In this document: piece after piece, positions 15,807 through 24,813 of the stretch
Position numbering within the stretch: the first letter of the stretch is position 1
Layout: each line of letters opens with the position of its first letter
Assembly (NCBI RefSeq): GCF_018070045.1
Contig: NZ_JAGPYK010000032.1
Coordinates: 1-64,000, forward strand
Reading direction: 5' to 3'
Source of the DNA: Micromonospora sp. U21
Lineage (GTDB): Bacteria; Actinomycetota; Actinomycetes; Mycobacteriales; Micromonosporaceae
Length of the DNA: 64,000 nucleotides
The notes under the pieces: model-generated
The model's database searches: none
What the model saw: the letters and a program-made list of their open reading frames with translations, nothing else
Told to the model about the DNA's origin: nothing
Position numbers and translations under genes: made by a program

Positions 15807-17672
15807 GTGCCTGTGGAGAGCGACGGCGACCCGGCCGCCCGGGTCGCCTCGGGCCCCCACCCCGTGCACAACCTCTGGCGGCTGCGTCGCTACCTGCGCC
15901 CGTACGCCACCGAGTTCGCCTGGCTGCTGGTCGCTGGGCTCGCCGGCACCGCGGCCGGGATCGCCGTACCGCTGGTGGTGCAGCGGGTGGTGGACGGGCC
16001 GGTGGCCCGGCACGATTCCGCCGGCCTGCTCCAGCTCGGTGGCCTGGCGCTGCTGCTCGGCGTGGCCGAGGCGGTGCTCATCTTCATCCGCCGTTGGGTG
16101 CAGTCCTCCTCGGCGGTGGGCATGGAAGCGGCGCTGCGCGCCGACGTCTACGCACACCTGCAACGCCTGCCGACCAGCTTTCACGACCGCTGGCAGTCTG
16201 GCCAGTTGCTCTCCCGGATCACCAGCGACCTCTCGGTGATCCGGCGGTTCCTCTCCTTCGGCGTCTTCTTCCTGGTGCTCAACCTGGTCACCTACCTGGT
16301 GGTGGTGCTGCTGCTGTTCCGCCTGCACCCGACGCTCGGCCTGCTGGTGGCGGCCAGCGCGGTCCCGCTGCTGCTGATCAGCCGCCGGTTCGGCCGGCAC
16401 TACCACGCCGCGTCCCGCCGGATGCAGGACCAGCAGGGTGACGTGGCGACCCTGGTCGAGGAGACCGCGCAGGGCCTGCGCACCATGAAGGCGTACGGCC
16501 GGGGGGTCGAGCTGGCCGCCCGCTTCGCCGGCGGCGCACGGACGCTGCACGACACCGGCGTGGGCAAGGGGCGGCTGCTGGCCAACACCGCGGCGCTGCT
16601 CGACCTGGTGCCCAACCTGACTCTCGGCGTGGTGCTGGTGGCCGGGGCGGCCGCCGCCGCGCAAGGGGCGCTCACCATCGGCGAGCTGGTCGCGTTCGTC
16701 AGCCTCCAACTGATGCTCATCTGGCCGGTGCAGTCACTGGGTTGGATCATCGCCAACGGCCAGGAGGCGGCCACCGCCGCCGACCGGATCCAGGAGGTGC
16801 TGGACACCCCGCCGCAGATCGTGGACGCCCCCGGCGCGCGCGCCCTGCCCCGCGACGCGGTCCACGGTCGACTCCGTTTCGAACGGGTCGCGTTCCGCTA
16901 CCCGGGCACGACCACGCCGGTGCTGCGCGAGATCGACCTCACCATCGAGCCGGGCGAGACGCTGGCGCTGGTCGGCGCCACCGGCTCCGGCAAGAGCACG
17001 CTGCTCTCCCTGGTGCCCCGGCTGCACGAGGTGACCGGCGGCCGGATCACCCTGGACGGGCACGACCTGCGCGAGCTGCGGCTCGACTCGCTGCGCCGAC
17101 TGGTCGGGGTGGCGTTCGAGGAGCCGACGCTCTTCTCCATGTCGGTCCGGGAGAACCTCACCCTGGGGCGCCCGGACGCCGGCGACGACGAGGTCCGCGC
17201 CGCCCTCGCGCTGGCCCAGGCCGACTTCGCGTACGACCTGCCGTGGGGGTTGGCCACCCGGGTGGGTGAGCAGGGGTTGTCCCTCTCCGGCGGCCAACGC
17301 CAGCGGCTGGCGCTGGCCCGGGCGGTGCTCGGGCGCCCGGCGCTGCTGGTGCTGGACGACCCGCTGTCCGCCCTCGACGTGCACACCGAGGCCCTGGTCG
17401 AGGCGGCGCTACGCCGGGTGCTGCGGAACAGCACCGCGCTGCTGGTGGTGCACCGGCCGTCGACGATCGCGCTGGCCGACCGGGTCGCCCTGCTCGACGG
17501 CGGGCGGATCACCGCGATCGGCCGGCACTCCGAGTTGCTGGCCACCGTGCCGGCCTACCGGGCCCTGCTGGCCGCCGAGCCGCCGGCCGCGCAGCCACCG
17601 CCGGGCGGAGCTGCCGGGCCGGCCGCGTCCACGGCGCCCACTGCGGACGGACGGGGGCTGGTGCGTTCGTGA
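15807..17672 (+). CDS. Heterodimeric ABC exporter subunit 1 (degenerate ATP site)
   Basis: A 621-aa fused permease-ATPase half-transporter: six membrane helices in residues 30-320, then an NBD. Walker A is GATGSGKST and the signature LSLSGGQRQR is intact. The Walker B end is VLDDPLSALD, with Asp where the catalytic Glu should be, and the Q-loop reads AFEEPTLFS, with Glu for Gln. These substitutions match the non-consensus half of asymmetric exporters of the BmrC/TM287 kind. The C-terminal tail is Pro/Ala-rich. The stop overlaps the GTG of the next gene (GTGA), so the partners are made together. Substrate unknown. Confidence 0.93.
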   Translation: MPVESDGDPAARVASGPHPVHNLWRLRRYLRPYATEFAWLLVAGLAGTAAGIAVPLVVQRVVDGPVARHDSAGLLQLGGLALLLGVAEAVLIFIRRWVQSSSAVGMEAALRADVYAHLQRLPTSFHDRWQSGQLLSRITSDLSVIRRFLSFGVFFLVLNLVTYLVVVLLLFRLHPTLGLLVAASAVPLLLISRRFGRHYHAASRRMQDQQGDVATLVEETAQGLRTMKAYGRGVELAARFAGGARTLHDTGVGKGRLLANTAALLDLVPNLTLGVVLVAGAAAAAQGALTIGELVAFVSLQLMLIWPVQSLGWIIANGQEAATAADRIQEVLDTPPQIVDAPGARALPRDAVHGRLRFERVAFRYPGTTTPVLREIDLTIEPGETLALVGATGSGKSTLLSLVPRLHEVTGGRITLDGHDLRELRLDSLRRLVGVAFEEPTLFSMSVRENLTLGRPDAGDDEVRAALALAQADFAYDLPWGLATRVGEQGLSLSGGQRQRLALARAVLGRPALLVLDDPLSALDVHTEALVEAALRRVLRNSTALLVVHRPSTIALADRVALLDGGRITAIGRHSELLATVPAYRALLAAEPPAAQPPPGGAAGPAASTAPTADGRGLVRS

Positions 17673-19546
17673 GCGTGCCGGAGCAGGCCGATCCGCCCGG
17701 GGAGGAGCCGGAGCTGACCCGCTGGCGCGGGACGGCCACCGACCCGGAGGCCGACCGGAGCCAGGCCGAGGAGAGCACCCCCGAGGCGGTGGCCCGGCTG
17801 CGCCGGCTCAGCCGGTCACTGCTGGCCGATCTGCTCCGCCCGCACCGGAGGCGGATCGCCGCCGCGGTCGGCCTGTTGCTGGCTCAGAACGCCGCCGCGA
17901 TGGCCGGCCCGTACCTGGTCATGATCGGCATCGACCGGGCCATCGCGCCGCTGCGGGCCGGCAACCCCGGCCCGTTGGCCGCCGTCGCCGTGGCGTTCGC
18001 CGCCGCCGCCGTGACCGAGTACGCGGCCCGGCGCGGCTTCCTCGCCCTGTCCGCCCGGATCGGCCAGGCCGTCCTGCTGGACCTGCGGAAGCGGGTGTTC
18101 GGGCATTTCCTGCGGCTGTCGGTGGGCTTCCACGAGCGGTACACCTCCGGCCGGATGGTCTCCCGGCTCACCAGTGACCTCGACTCGATCGCCGAGCTGG
18201 TCGACGGCGGGATCGACAGCCTGGTGCTCGCCGGGCTGTCGATCCTGTCGGTGGCCGCCATCCTGCTCTGGCTGGACCTGCCACTGGCCGCGGTGACGCT
18301 GCTCGCCTTCCCGTTCCTGTTCTGGCTCTCGCGCTGGTTCGCTCAGGCGTCCGCCAGCGCCTACCGCCGGACCCGCGAGGCGGTCGCGCTGGTCATCGTG
18401 CACTTCGTCGAGTCGATGCGGGGCATCCGGGCGGTGCAGGCGTTCCGCCGGGAGCCGCGTAACCAGCGGATCTTCGTGGCGCTCGGCGAGGACTACCGGT
18501 CGACCAGCCTGCACGCCTTCCGGCTGATCGCCACCTACTCCCCGGCGATCAAGCTGATCGGCAACGTCACGGTGGCGGTGGTGCTCTGCTACGGCGGCTG
18601 GCGGGTGCTCGGCGGGCGGACCGAGGTGGGGGTGCTCGCCGCGTTCCTGCTCTACCTGCGCCGCTTCTTCGAGCCGATGCAGGAGCTCAGCCAGTTCTAC
18701 AACTCGCTCCAGTCGGCCACCGCCTCTCTGGAGAAGCTGGCGGGGGTGCTGGACGAGCGGTCGGCGGTCGCCGAGCCGGCCCGGCCGGTGCCGCTGCCGA
18801 CCGGCGCCGGCCGCGGCGAGCTGACCTTCCGGGCGGTCTCCTTCGGCTACCGCGCGGACACCCCGATCCTCACCGGACTGGAGCTGACCGTGCCGGCCGG
18901 GCAGACCGTCGCGCTGATCGGGCCGACCGGCGCGGGCAAGTCGACCATCGCCAAGCTGGTGGCCCGGTTCCACGACCCGGACGCCGGCGCCGTCCGGCTG
19001 GACGGGATCGACCTGCGCGAGGTGAGCGACGTCGATCTCCGCCGCGCGGTGGTGCTGGTGACCCAGGAGAACCACCTGTTCAGCGGCACCGTGGCGGAGA
19101 ACATCCGGTTCGGCCGGCCGGACGCCGACGACGCCGCGGTGCAGGCCGCCGCCCGGGCGATCGGCGCGCACGAGTTCATCGCCGCGCTGCCCGAGGGGTA
19201 CGGCACCCAGGTGCACCGGCGCGGTGGTCGGCTCTCCGCCGGCCAACGGCAGCTGGTCGCGTTCGCCCGGGCGTTCCTGGCCGATCCGACCGTCCTGATC
19301 CTGGACGAGGCGACGTCCTCGCTGGACGTGCCGACCGAGCGGCTGGTGCAGCGCGCGCTCGGCACCATCCTGCGGGACCGTACGGCGCTGGTGATCGCGC
19401 ACCGTCTCTCCACCGTGGAGACCGCCGACCGGGTGCTCGTCCTCGACGGCGGGCGGGTCGTCGAGGACGGTCCGCCCGGCCAGCTCGCCGACGCCGGTGG
19501 CCGGTACGCCGCCCTGCATCGGCAGTGGCGGGAATCGCTGCTGTAG
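17669..19546 (+). CDS. Heterodimeric ABC exporter subunit 2 (catalytic Walker B)
   Basis: A 625-aa fused permease-ATPase. A charged 50-residue N-terminal extension precedes six membrane helices. In the NBD, Walker A is GPTGAGKST, the Q-loop VTQENHLFS is canonical and Walker B LILDEATSSLD keeps the catalytic Glu; the signature is altered to RLSAGQRQ. Paired with subunit 1, one composite site is consensus and the other (Asp Walker B, Glu Q-loop, LSAGQ) is degenerate, as known for asymmetric heterodimers. Lipid, peptide or drug export are the usual roles; the neighbours do not say which. Confidence 0.93.
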   Translation: MSVPEQADPPGEEPELTRWRGTATDPEADRSQAEESTPEAVARLRRLSRSLLADLLRPHRRRIAAAVGLLLAQNAAAMAGPYLVMIGIDRAIAPLRAGNPGPLAAVAVAFAAAAVTEYAARRGFLALSARIGQAVLLDLRKRVFGHFLRLSVGFHERYTSGRMVSRLTSDLDSIAELVDGGIDSLVLAGLSILSVAAILLWLDLPLAAVTLLAFPFLFWLSRWFAQASASAYRRTREAVALVIVHFVESMRGIRAVQAFRREPRNQRIFVALGEDYRSTSLHAFRLIATYSPAIKLIGNVTVAVVLCYGGWRVLGGRTEVGVLAAFLLYLRRFFEPMQELSQFYNSLQSATASLEKLAGVLDERSAVAEPARPVPLPTGAGRGELTFRAVSFGYRADTPILTGLELTVPAGQTVALIGPTGAGKSTIAKLVARFHDPDAGAVRLDGIDLREVSDVDLRRAVVLVTQENHLFSGTVAENIRFGRPDADDAAVQAAARAIGAHEFIAALPEGYGTQVHRRGGRLSAGQRQLVAFARAFLADPTVLILDEATSSLDVPTERLVQRALGTILRDRTALVIAHRLSTVETADRVLVLDGGRVVEDGPPGQLADAGGRYAALHRQWRESLL

Positions 19547-19647
19547 CTACAATCACGGCTCGTCGGTCTCGCCCTGCCCGGTGCGGCCGGCGACGACGAC
19601 TGGTTTCTTCCGGTCCGGCACCACCGAACGCACGGGGAGGGCACGGG

Positions 19648-21234
19648 GTGCGCACACGGGGACGCATGATCGTGGCTGGGCTGGCCGTCGCCGGCCTGAT
19701 CGGGGCCGCCGTCGCGGTGACCACCGCGGACGGGGCCGAGCGCCCCGCGGTGACCGCCGCCGCGGCCGAGGAAGGGCTGGGCAGCGCGACAACCAGCGGA
19801 CCGACCGCGCCACCCGGCGCGACCGCCTCCGGTGGAGCCGCGCCCGCGCGGCAGACGGAGCCCGAGTCGGAGCCGAACCCCACCTCCGGGCCGGTGCGCG
19901 CCCGACCGTCCAGGGTGGTGGCTCAGGCGGCGCCCGCATCGGTCGAGTACCTGCGGGGTCGCTACGGGATCTCCGCGGCCGAGGCGGCCCGGCGGCTCGC
20001 CCTCCAGGAACTCTCCGCGCCCCTCGCCGCCCGGCTGACCGAACAGGTCCCGCGTTCGTACGGCGGCATGTGGCTCGACCAGGCGGCCGGCGGCGTGCTC
20101 ACGGTCGGAGCGACCGACGTCGCGGCGGTCCAGGCGGCTGTGCCCGACGTACCGGACCGGACGCACGTCCGGGTGGTCGCCGTGCGGCACACGCTGAGTC
20201 AGCTTGCCGAGGCCGCGGCCGGTGTCGCCGCCGCGCTCGACGCGTCCGCCGGCTCGGACGTGGTGGTGGACCAACAGGCCAACGAGATCGTGGTGCTCAC
20301 CGGCGACCGGATCGCGGCGGACGAACCGCGGCTGGCTGAGGCGCGTCGCGCCGCCGGGGTGCCGACCCGGACCCAGGCCCGGACCCCGGCGACCAGCGTG
20401 CAGAAGGCGTGCGACCCGCGCTACTGCCCGCAGGCGCCGATGCGCGGCGGCATCCGCCTGGACGTGCCGCGCGACGACGGCACCGTCGGCGGCTGCACCA
20501 CCGGCTTCAACCTGATCGTCGGCGTGCGCGAGGCGTACGTGCTGACCGCGGGGCACTGCGTCGTCGGCGGACGGCATCAGCAGGTGGACCGCACCTGGCA
20601 CCAGTTCCTCGGCCCGAAGGTGCCGGTGAACGTCGAGGCGCCGAGCCCGGCCCTGGCCGAGAACGCCTACCCGTACGACTACGCGATCATGCCGTACCAG
20701 ACCGGGGCGCTCTCCCGATGGGCGTACCCGCGGGGCGCCACCGCGGGGCCCAGCCTGGTCAACTACTGGTGCGTTTCGGACAACAAGCAGTGCGCCACCC
20801 GCGGCAGCCGGGACGTGCCGATCACCGGCTACGTGCCGTGGAAGGACATCCAGAGCGGTTGGGTGGTCTGCGCGACCGGGTCGGCGTACACCCCGAAGGC
20901 CGGTGAGCTGTACGTCGACTCCGGCGCCGGGGCCGGCTACGTGCCCGGCACCCGGTGCGGGGAGATCACCGGCAAGAGCAGCGGCGGCATCGACGTCCGG
21001 ATCTGTGCCCGGCCGGGAGACAGCGGCGGCCCGCTGTTCACCGAGGCCGACGGCAAGGCGCTGGGCATCCTCTCGAACGGCGACCCGGGGCAGGGAGCCT
21101 GCACCAACCCGAACGAGCGGAACTTCTACGCCCCGATCTCCACGATCCTCGAGCGGGCGAACGCCCGCAGCGACCCGAGGCTGCGGATCCGGCTGGCCAC
21201 CTCGGGCCCGGTGGACGGCCCGGTCGCCCGCTGA
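19648..21234 (+). CDS. Secreted trypsin-like serine protease (S1) with pro-region
   Basis: A 528-aa exported protease. Residues 7-30 form a signal peptide (MIVAGLAVAGLIGAAVAV), then a Pro/Ala/Glu linker, a pro-domain (about 95-235) of alpha-lytic/streptogrisin style, and a chymotrypsin-fold domain. The catalytic triad is visible: His303 in LTAGHCV, Asp344 in YDYAIM and Ser459 in GDSGGPL, and several Cys can form disulphides. GTG 19648 has a GGGGAGGG site; an upstream in-frame stretch lacks a signal. A TACAAT box at 19548-19553 could be its -10. The target is unknown; extracellular nutrient proteolysis is likely. Confidence 0.92.
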   Translation: MRTRGRMIVAGLAVAGLIGAAVAVTTADGAERPAVTAAAAEEGLGSATTSGPTAPPGATASGGAAPARQTEPESEPNPTSGPVRARPSRVVAQAAPASVEYLRGRYGISAAEAARRLALQELSAPLAARLTEQVPRSYGGMWLDQAAGGVLTVGATDVAAVQAAVPDVPDRTHVRVVAVRHTLSQLAEAAAGVAAALDASAGSDVVVDQQANEIVVLTGDRIAADEPRLAEARRAAGVPTRTQARTPATSVQKACDPRYCPQAPMRGGIRLDVPRDDGTVGGCTTGFNLIVGVREAYVLTAGHCVVGGRHQQVDRTWHQFLGPKVPVNVEAPSPALAENAYPYDYAIMPYQTGALSRWAYPRGATAGPSLVNYWCVSDNKQCATRGSRDVPITGYVPWKDIQSGWVVCATGSAYTPKAGELYVDSGAGAGYVPGTRCGEITGKSSGGIDVRICARPGDSGGPLFTEADGKALGILSNGDPGQGACTNPNERNFYAPISTILERANARSDPRLRIRLATSGPVDGPVAR

Positions 21235-21262
21235 CGTGGCCAGCCGGCACAAGCCGGTCGGC

Positions 21263-21343
21263 TCACCAGCGGTCGACGTGCAGCGGTTGCCGGCTCCAGA
21301 GCAGCTCGTCGGGGCTCAGCGGGGGCGTCGGCAGGAAATCCAT
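21263..21343 (-). CDS. Possible 26-aa small protein
   Basis: A minus-strand ATG frame between the protease and valS encodes MDFLPTPPLSPDELLWSRQ and seven more residues, with genome-typical codon choice (strong C/G in third position). The amphipathic, Pro/Leu/Trp-rich composition looks protein-like, but no motif is recognised and no clear ribosome site is seen. It may be a real small gene or chance. Confidence 0.35.
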   Translation of the reverse strand: MDFLPTPPLSPDELLWSRQPLHVDRW

Positions 21344-21387
21344 CGTGGCACGCGCGTTAACCCGTGGTCCGGCCGTTGGCCCCTGCC

Positions 21388-21393
21388 TACGAT
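21388..21393 (+). promoter_or_regulatory. Candidate -10 box (TACGAT) of valS
   Basis: TACGAT ends 6 nt before the valS ATG at 21400, which suggests transcription starting at or near the initiation codon. There is no room for a T-box or other leader. Confidence 0.45.
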
Positions 21394-21399
21394 CGCAGG

Positions 21400-24015
21400 A
21401 TGACCGATACGGCAAGGACGGCCCGCGCCAGCGTCCCCGAGCGTCCGACCCTGGACGGGCTCGAGGAGACCTGGGCGCGCCAGTGGCAGGAGGAGGGCAC
21501 GTACGCGTTCGACCGCTCGAAGGTGACCGTTCCGGTCCCGGACGCGACGTCAGACGCGCCGAGGCGGAACGCTCGCAGGGCCGACGTGTACTCGATCGAC
21601 ACTCCGCCGCCGACCGTATCGGGCGAGCTGCACATGGGGCACGTCTTCTCGTACACCCACACCGACACGACGGCGCGCTACCAGCGGATGCGCGGCAAGG
21701 CGGTCTTCTACCCGATGGGCTGGGACGACAACGGCCTGCCCACCGAGCGCCGGGTGCAGAACGTGCACGGGGTGCGGTGCGACCCGGCGTTGCCGTACGA
21801 CCCGGTGTGGCGGCCACCGGCGACCCCGATCGACGAGGCGGCGCGCCGCGACCCCACCCCGATCTCGCGGCGCAATTTCATCGAGCTGTGCGAGCGGCTG
21901 ACGGTCGTCGACGAGCAGGCCTTCGAGGCGCTCTGGCGGAGGCTCGGGCTCTCCGTGGACTGGTCGATGACGTACACCACGATCGGCCGGGTGGCTCGGG
22001 CGACCAGCCAGCGGGCGTTCCTGCGCAACCTGCACCGGGGTGAGGCGTACCAGGCGGAGGCGCCGACGCTGTGGGACGTCGGCTTCGCCACCGCGGTCGC
22101 CCAGGCCGAACTGGAGGACCGGGAACGGCCCGGCGCCTACCACCGGCTGCGGTTCACCGGGCCGGACGGGCTGGAGGTGCTCATCGACACCACCCGTCCG
22201 GAGCTGCTGCCGGCCTGCGTGGCACTGGTCTGTCATCCCGACGACGAGCGGTACGCCGACCTGGTGGGCGGCACGGCGCGCAGCCCGCTGTTCGGCGTCG
22301 AGGTGCCGGTGTACGCCCATCCGCTGGCCGACCCGGCCAAGGGCACCGGCATCGCGATGGTCTGCACGTTCGGCGACCTGACCGACGTGACCTGGTGGCG
22401 CGAGCTGCGGCTGGACACCCGGGTGGTGATCGGCCGGGACGGCCGGCTGCTCCCCGAGCCGCCGGCCGGGGTGCCGGCGCAGCCGTACGCGGCACTGGCC
22501 GGGCAGACCGTCAACGGTGCTCGCCGGGAGATCGTCGGCATGCTCGCCGACGCGGGTGACCTGATCGGCGAGCCACGCCCGATCACCCACCCGGTCAAGT
22601 TCTACGAACGCGGCGACCGGCCATTGGAGATCGTCTCGACCCGGCAGTGGTACCTGCGCAACGGCGGTCGGGACGCCGAGCTGCGGGCGACCCTGCTGGC
22701 CCGGGGCGAGGAACTGCACTGGGTGCCGGCGCACATGAAGCACCGCTACGACAACTGGGTGGGCGGCCTGACCGGCGACTGGCTGGTCAGTCGGCAGCGC
22801 TTCTTCGGGGTGCCGGTGCCGGTGTGGTACCGGCTCGACAACGCTGGCGAGCCGGACTGGTCCCAGCCTCTCACGCCGGACGAGTCCGCGCTGCCGGTCG
22901 ACCCGTCCAGCGACCCGGCCCCCGGCTACGACGAGTCGCAGCGTGGCCGGCCGGGCGGCTTCGTCGGCGACCCGGACGTGCTGGACACCTGGGCCACCTC
23001 GTCGCTGACCCCGCAGATCGTCGGTGGCTGGGAGACCGACCCGGAGTTGTTCGCCCAGGTCTTCCCGATGGACCTTCGCCCGCAGGGGCAGGAGATCATC
23101 CGGACCTGGCTCTTCGACAGCGTGGTCCGATCGCACTTGGAGCACGGGGTGCTGCCCTGGCGGGACACCGTGCTCTCCGGGTGGATCCTCGACCCGGACC
23201 ACAAGAAGATGGCCAAGTCCAAGGGGAACGTGGTCACCCCGCTGGCGTTGCTGGAGCAGCACGGCTCGGACGCGGTGCGTTACTGGGCGGCCAGTGGCAA
23301 GCCCGGCATGGACCTGGCGTTCGACCCGGCGCAGATCAAGGTGGGCCGGCGGCTGGCCACCAAGCTGCTCAACGCGTCGAAGTTCGCGCTCGGGTTGGGA
23401 GCCGCGGACGCGCTGCGCACCCCGGCGACCGCGCCGCTGGACCGGGCCATGCTCGCCGAGTTGGCCACCGTGGTCACCGCCGCGGGCGACGCCTTCGACT
23501 CCTACGACCACACGGCGGCGTTGCAGGCCACCGAGGCGTTCTTCTGGCGGTTCTGCGACGACTACATCGAGCTGGTCAAGGACCGCGCGTACAGCACCGG
23601 CGCGGCGGCCGACTCGGCCCGGGCCGCACTGGCCTCGGCGCTGTCGGTGCAGTTGCGGCTGTTCGCCCCGGTCCTGCCGTACGTCACCGAGGAGGTCTGG
23701 TCCTGGTGGCGGTACGGCTCGGTGCACCGCGCGCCCTGGCCCACCACGCACGAGGTGGCCCGGACGATCGAGGGGACGGGCGAACCGGCGCTGCTGCGGC
23801 TGGCCGGCGACGCGCTGAGCCAGGTGCGGCGGGCCAAGTCGGAGCGGAAGCTGTCGATGAAGGCGGAGGTGCCGCTGGCCGAGGCACTCGGCCCCGCGGC
23901 ACTGCTGGACCAGCTCACCCTGGTCGCCGACGACCTGCGCGCGGCCGGCCGGATCGGCAAGCTCGACCTGCTCCCCGACCGCACAACGGAGCTCGTCATC
24001 GCCTGCGCCTTCTGA
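21400..24015 (+). CDS. valS: Valine--tRNA ligase
   Basis: An 871-aa class I aminoacyl-tRNA synthetase that charges tRNA-Val. The HIGH-type signature is PPPTVSGELHMGH (about residue 70), the editing CP1 domain occupies roughly 195-390, and the KMSKS loop appears as KKMAKSKGN near residue 605, with Ala for Met-Ser spacing as in a number of actinobacterial enzymes. The segment WDDNGLPTERRVQN is typical of the divergent actinobacterial ValS type. The anticodon-binding helical domain and a short C-terminal part end at ACAF. It is monocistronic, with a repeat element right after the stop. Confidence 0.96.
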   Translation: MTDTARTARASVPERPTLDGLEETWARQWQEEGTYAFDRSKVTVPVPDATSDAPRRNARRADVYSIDTPPPTVSGELHMGHVFSYTHTDTTARYQRMRGKAVFYPMGWDDNGLPTERRVQNVHGVRCDPALPYDPVWRPPATPIDEAARRDPTPISRRNFIELCERLTVVDEQAFEALWRRLGLSVDWSMTYTTIGRVARATSQRAFLRNLHRGEAYQAEAPTLWDVGFATAVAQAELEDRERPGAYHRLRFTGPDGLEVLIDTTRPELLPACVALVCHPDDERYADLVGGTARSPLFGVEVPVYAHPLADPAKGTGIAMVCTFGDLTDVTWWRELRLDTRVVIGRDGRLLPEPPAGVPAQPYAALAGQTVNGARREIVGMLADAGDLIGEPRPITHPVKFYERGDRPLEIVSTRQWYLRNGGRDAELRATLLARGEELHWVPAHMKHRYDNWVGGLTGDWLVSRQRFFGVPVPVWYRLDNAGEPDWSQPLTPDESALPVDPSSDPAPGYDESQRGRPGGFVGDPDVLDTWATSSLTPQIVGGWETDPELFAQVFPMDLRPQGQEIIRTWLFDSVVRSHLEHGVLPWRDTVLSGWILDPDHKKMAKSKGNVVTPLALLEQHGSDAVRYWAASGKPGMDLAFDPAQIKVGRRLATKLLNASKFALGLGAADALRTPATAPLDRAMLAELATVVTAAGDAFDSYDHTAALQATEAFFWRFCDDYIELVKDRAYSTGAAADSARAALASALSVQLRLFAPVLPYVTEEVWSWWRYGSVHRAPWPTTHEVARTIEGTGEPALLRLAGDALSQVRRAKSERKLSMKAEVPLAEALGPAALLDQLTLVADDLRAAGRIGKLDLLPDRTTELVIACAF

Positions 24016-24018
24016 GCC

Positions 24019-24072
24019 GCAAGGAAGGGCCCCTTCTTAACGCCTGGTGTATAGGAAGGGGCCCTTCCTAAC
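24019..24072 (-). repeat. Double-palindrome interspersed element, copy B
   Basis: Reverse-oriented copy of the 54-bp element. It fills nearly the whole gap between the valS stop (24015) and the stop of the convergent membrane gene (24076), so it is positioned to terminate both. It has the same palindromes (GGAAGGGCCCCTTCC, AAGGGGCCCTT) and the CACCAGGCGTTAA spacer. Confidence 0.9.
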
Positions 24073-24075
24073 AGC

Positions 24076-24726
24076 TCACCAGCCGCGCAGGAAGCGCAGG
24101 CCGAGCAGGAACGACACCACCGCCGGGCCGACCAGCAGGGTGATCGCCTGGAGCCGGTACGGCATCCGGTGCCGGGTCAGCTCGACGGCGTTGCCCAACA
24201 CGATCGCCCCGGCCAGCATCAGGAACGCACCCCACCAGCCGGTCTCCAGGTGGATCAGATCCACCCGGATCAGTTGCAGGGTCAGACCGAGCAGCGCGCC
24301 GGTGAGCGCGAGCAGGGCCACCGCCCGGTGCAGGCCACGGGCCAACGGGTGGGCCGCCCGCCACAGGTAGGTGCCGGCGACCGCCAGGCAGGGCAGCACC
24401 ACCAGCGCCGGCCAGCCCTGACCCATCACCCCGAACATCAGCAGCGCGCCCACCGCGAACACCAGCGTGCCGACGCAGGCGATGACGTACCCGGCGAAGG
24501 CCGGGCCCCCGCGCCGGGCCAGCAGCGGCCCGCCGCTGGCCGCGATCAGGGCGCCCGGGATCAGGATGAACCCGGCCCACCAGTGGAACCGCCCGCTCCC
24601 CTGGGCGGCCGTCGCGACCGTGGCGCAGGCCAGCCCGGCGACGGCCAGGCTGGTCAGCCAGGGCCGGCTGCTCCGGGAGTACGGCTCAGCCAACGACGTC
24701 CGCTCCACTTCGACGCTCACGCCCAC
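24076..24726 (-). CDS. Integral membrane protein, hypothetical
   Basis: A 216-aa protein with about six or seven hydrophobic segments spaced along its length (for example WWAGFILIPGALIAASGG, YVIACVGTLVFAVGALLMFG, LLVGPAVVSFLLGLRF). The N-terminal 25 residues are polar and probably cytoplasmic. I do not recognise a family and see no catalytic or transport signature. It lies 88 bp downstream of the four-gene ABC-2 operon on the same strand and may be part of it or stand alone. Confidence 0.65.
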   Translation of the reverse strand: MGVSVEVERTSLAEPYSRSSRPWLTSLAVAGLACATVATAAQGSGRFHWWAGFILIPGALIAASGGPLLARRGGPAFAGYVIACVGTLVFAVGALLMFGVMGQGWPALVVLPCLAVAGTYLWRAAHPLARGLHRAVALLALTGALLGLTLQLIRVDLIHLETGWWGAFLMLAGAIVLGNAVELTRHRMPYRLQAITLLVGPAVVSFLLGLRFLRGW

Positions 24727-24813
24727 CAGCCTGGCCCGCGGCGCCCCTGCCGGTCCATCCGGCCAGCCCTACCGCCGGGCGGTGGCTGGCCGGAACAGCA
24801 CCTCGCACCCGGT

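Noticed and set aside
15807..19546. Antibiotic biosynthesis cluster around the ABC exporter, flavin oxidase and protease
   Set aside because: No core biosynthetic enzymes (PKS, NRPS, RiPP, terpene) are present; the genes are separate units.
18847..21252. An 801-codon minus-strand frame spanning the protease and the exporter end
   Set aside because: Covers two well-supported plus-strand genes and shows no recognisable domain.
21235..21399. T-box leader for valS
   Set aside because: There is no room or conserved T-box sequence, and a -10 box lies 6 nt before the ATG.
21550..23751. A 733-codon minus-strand frame opposite valS
   Set aside because: Shadow of valS, rich in Arg/Gly/Val, without motifs.
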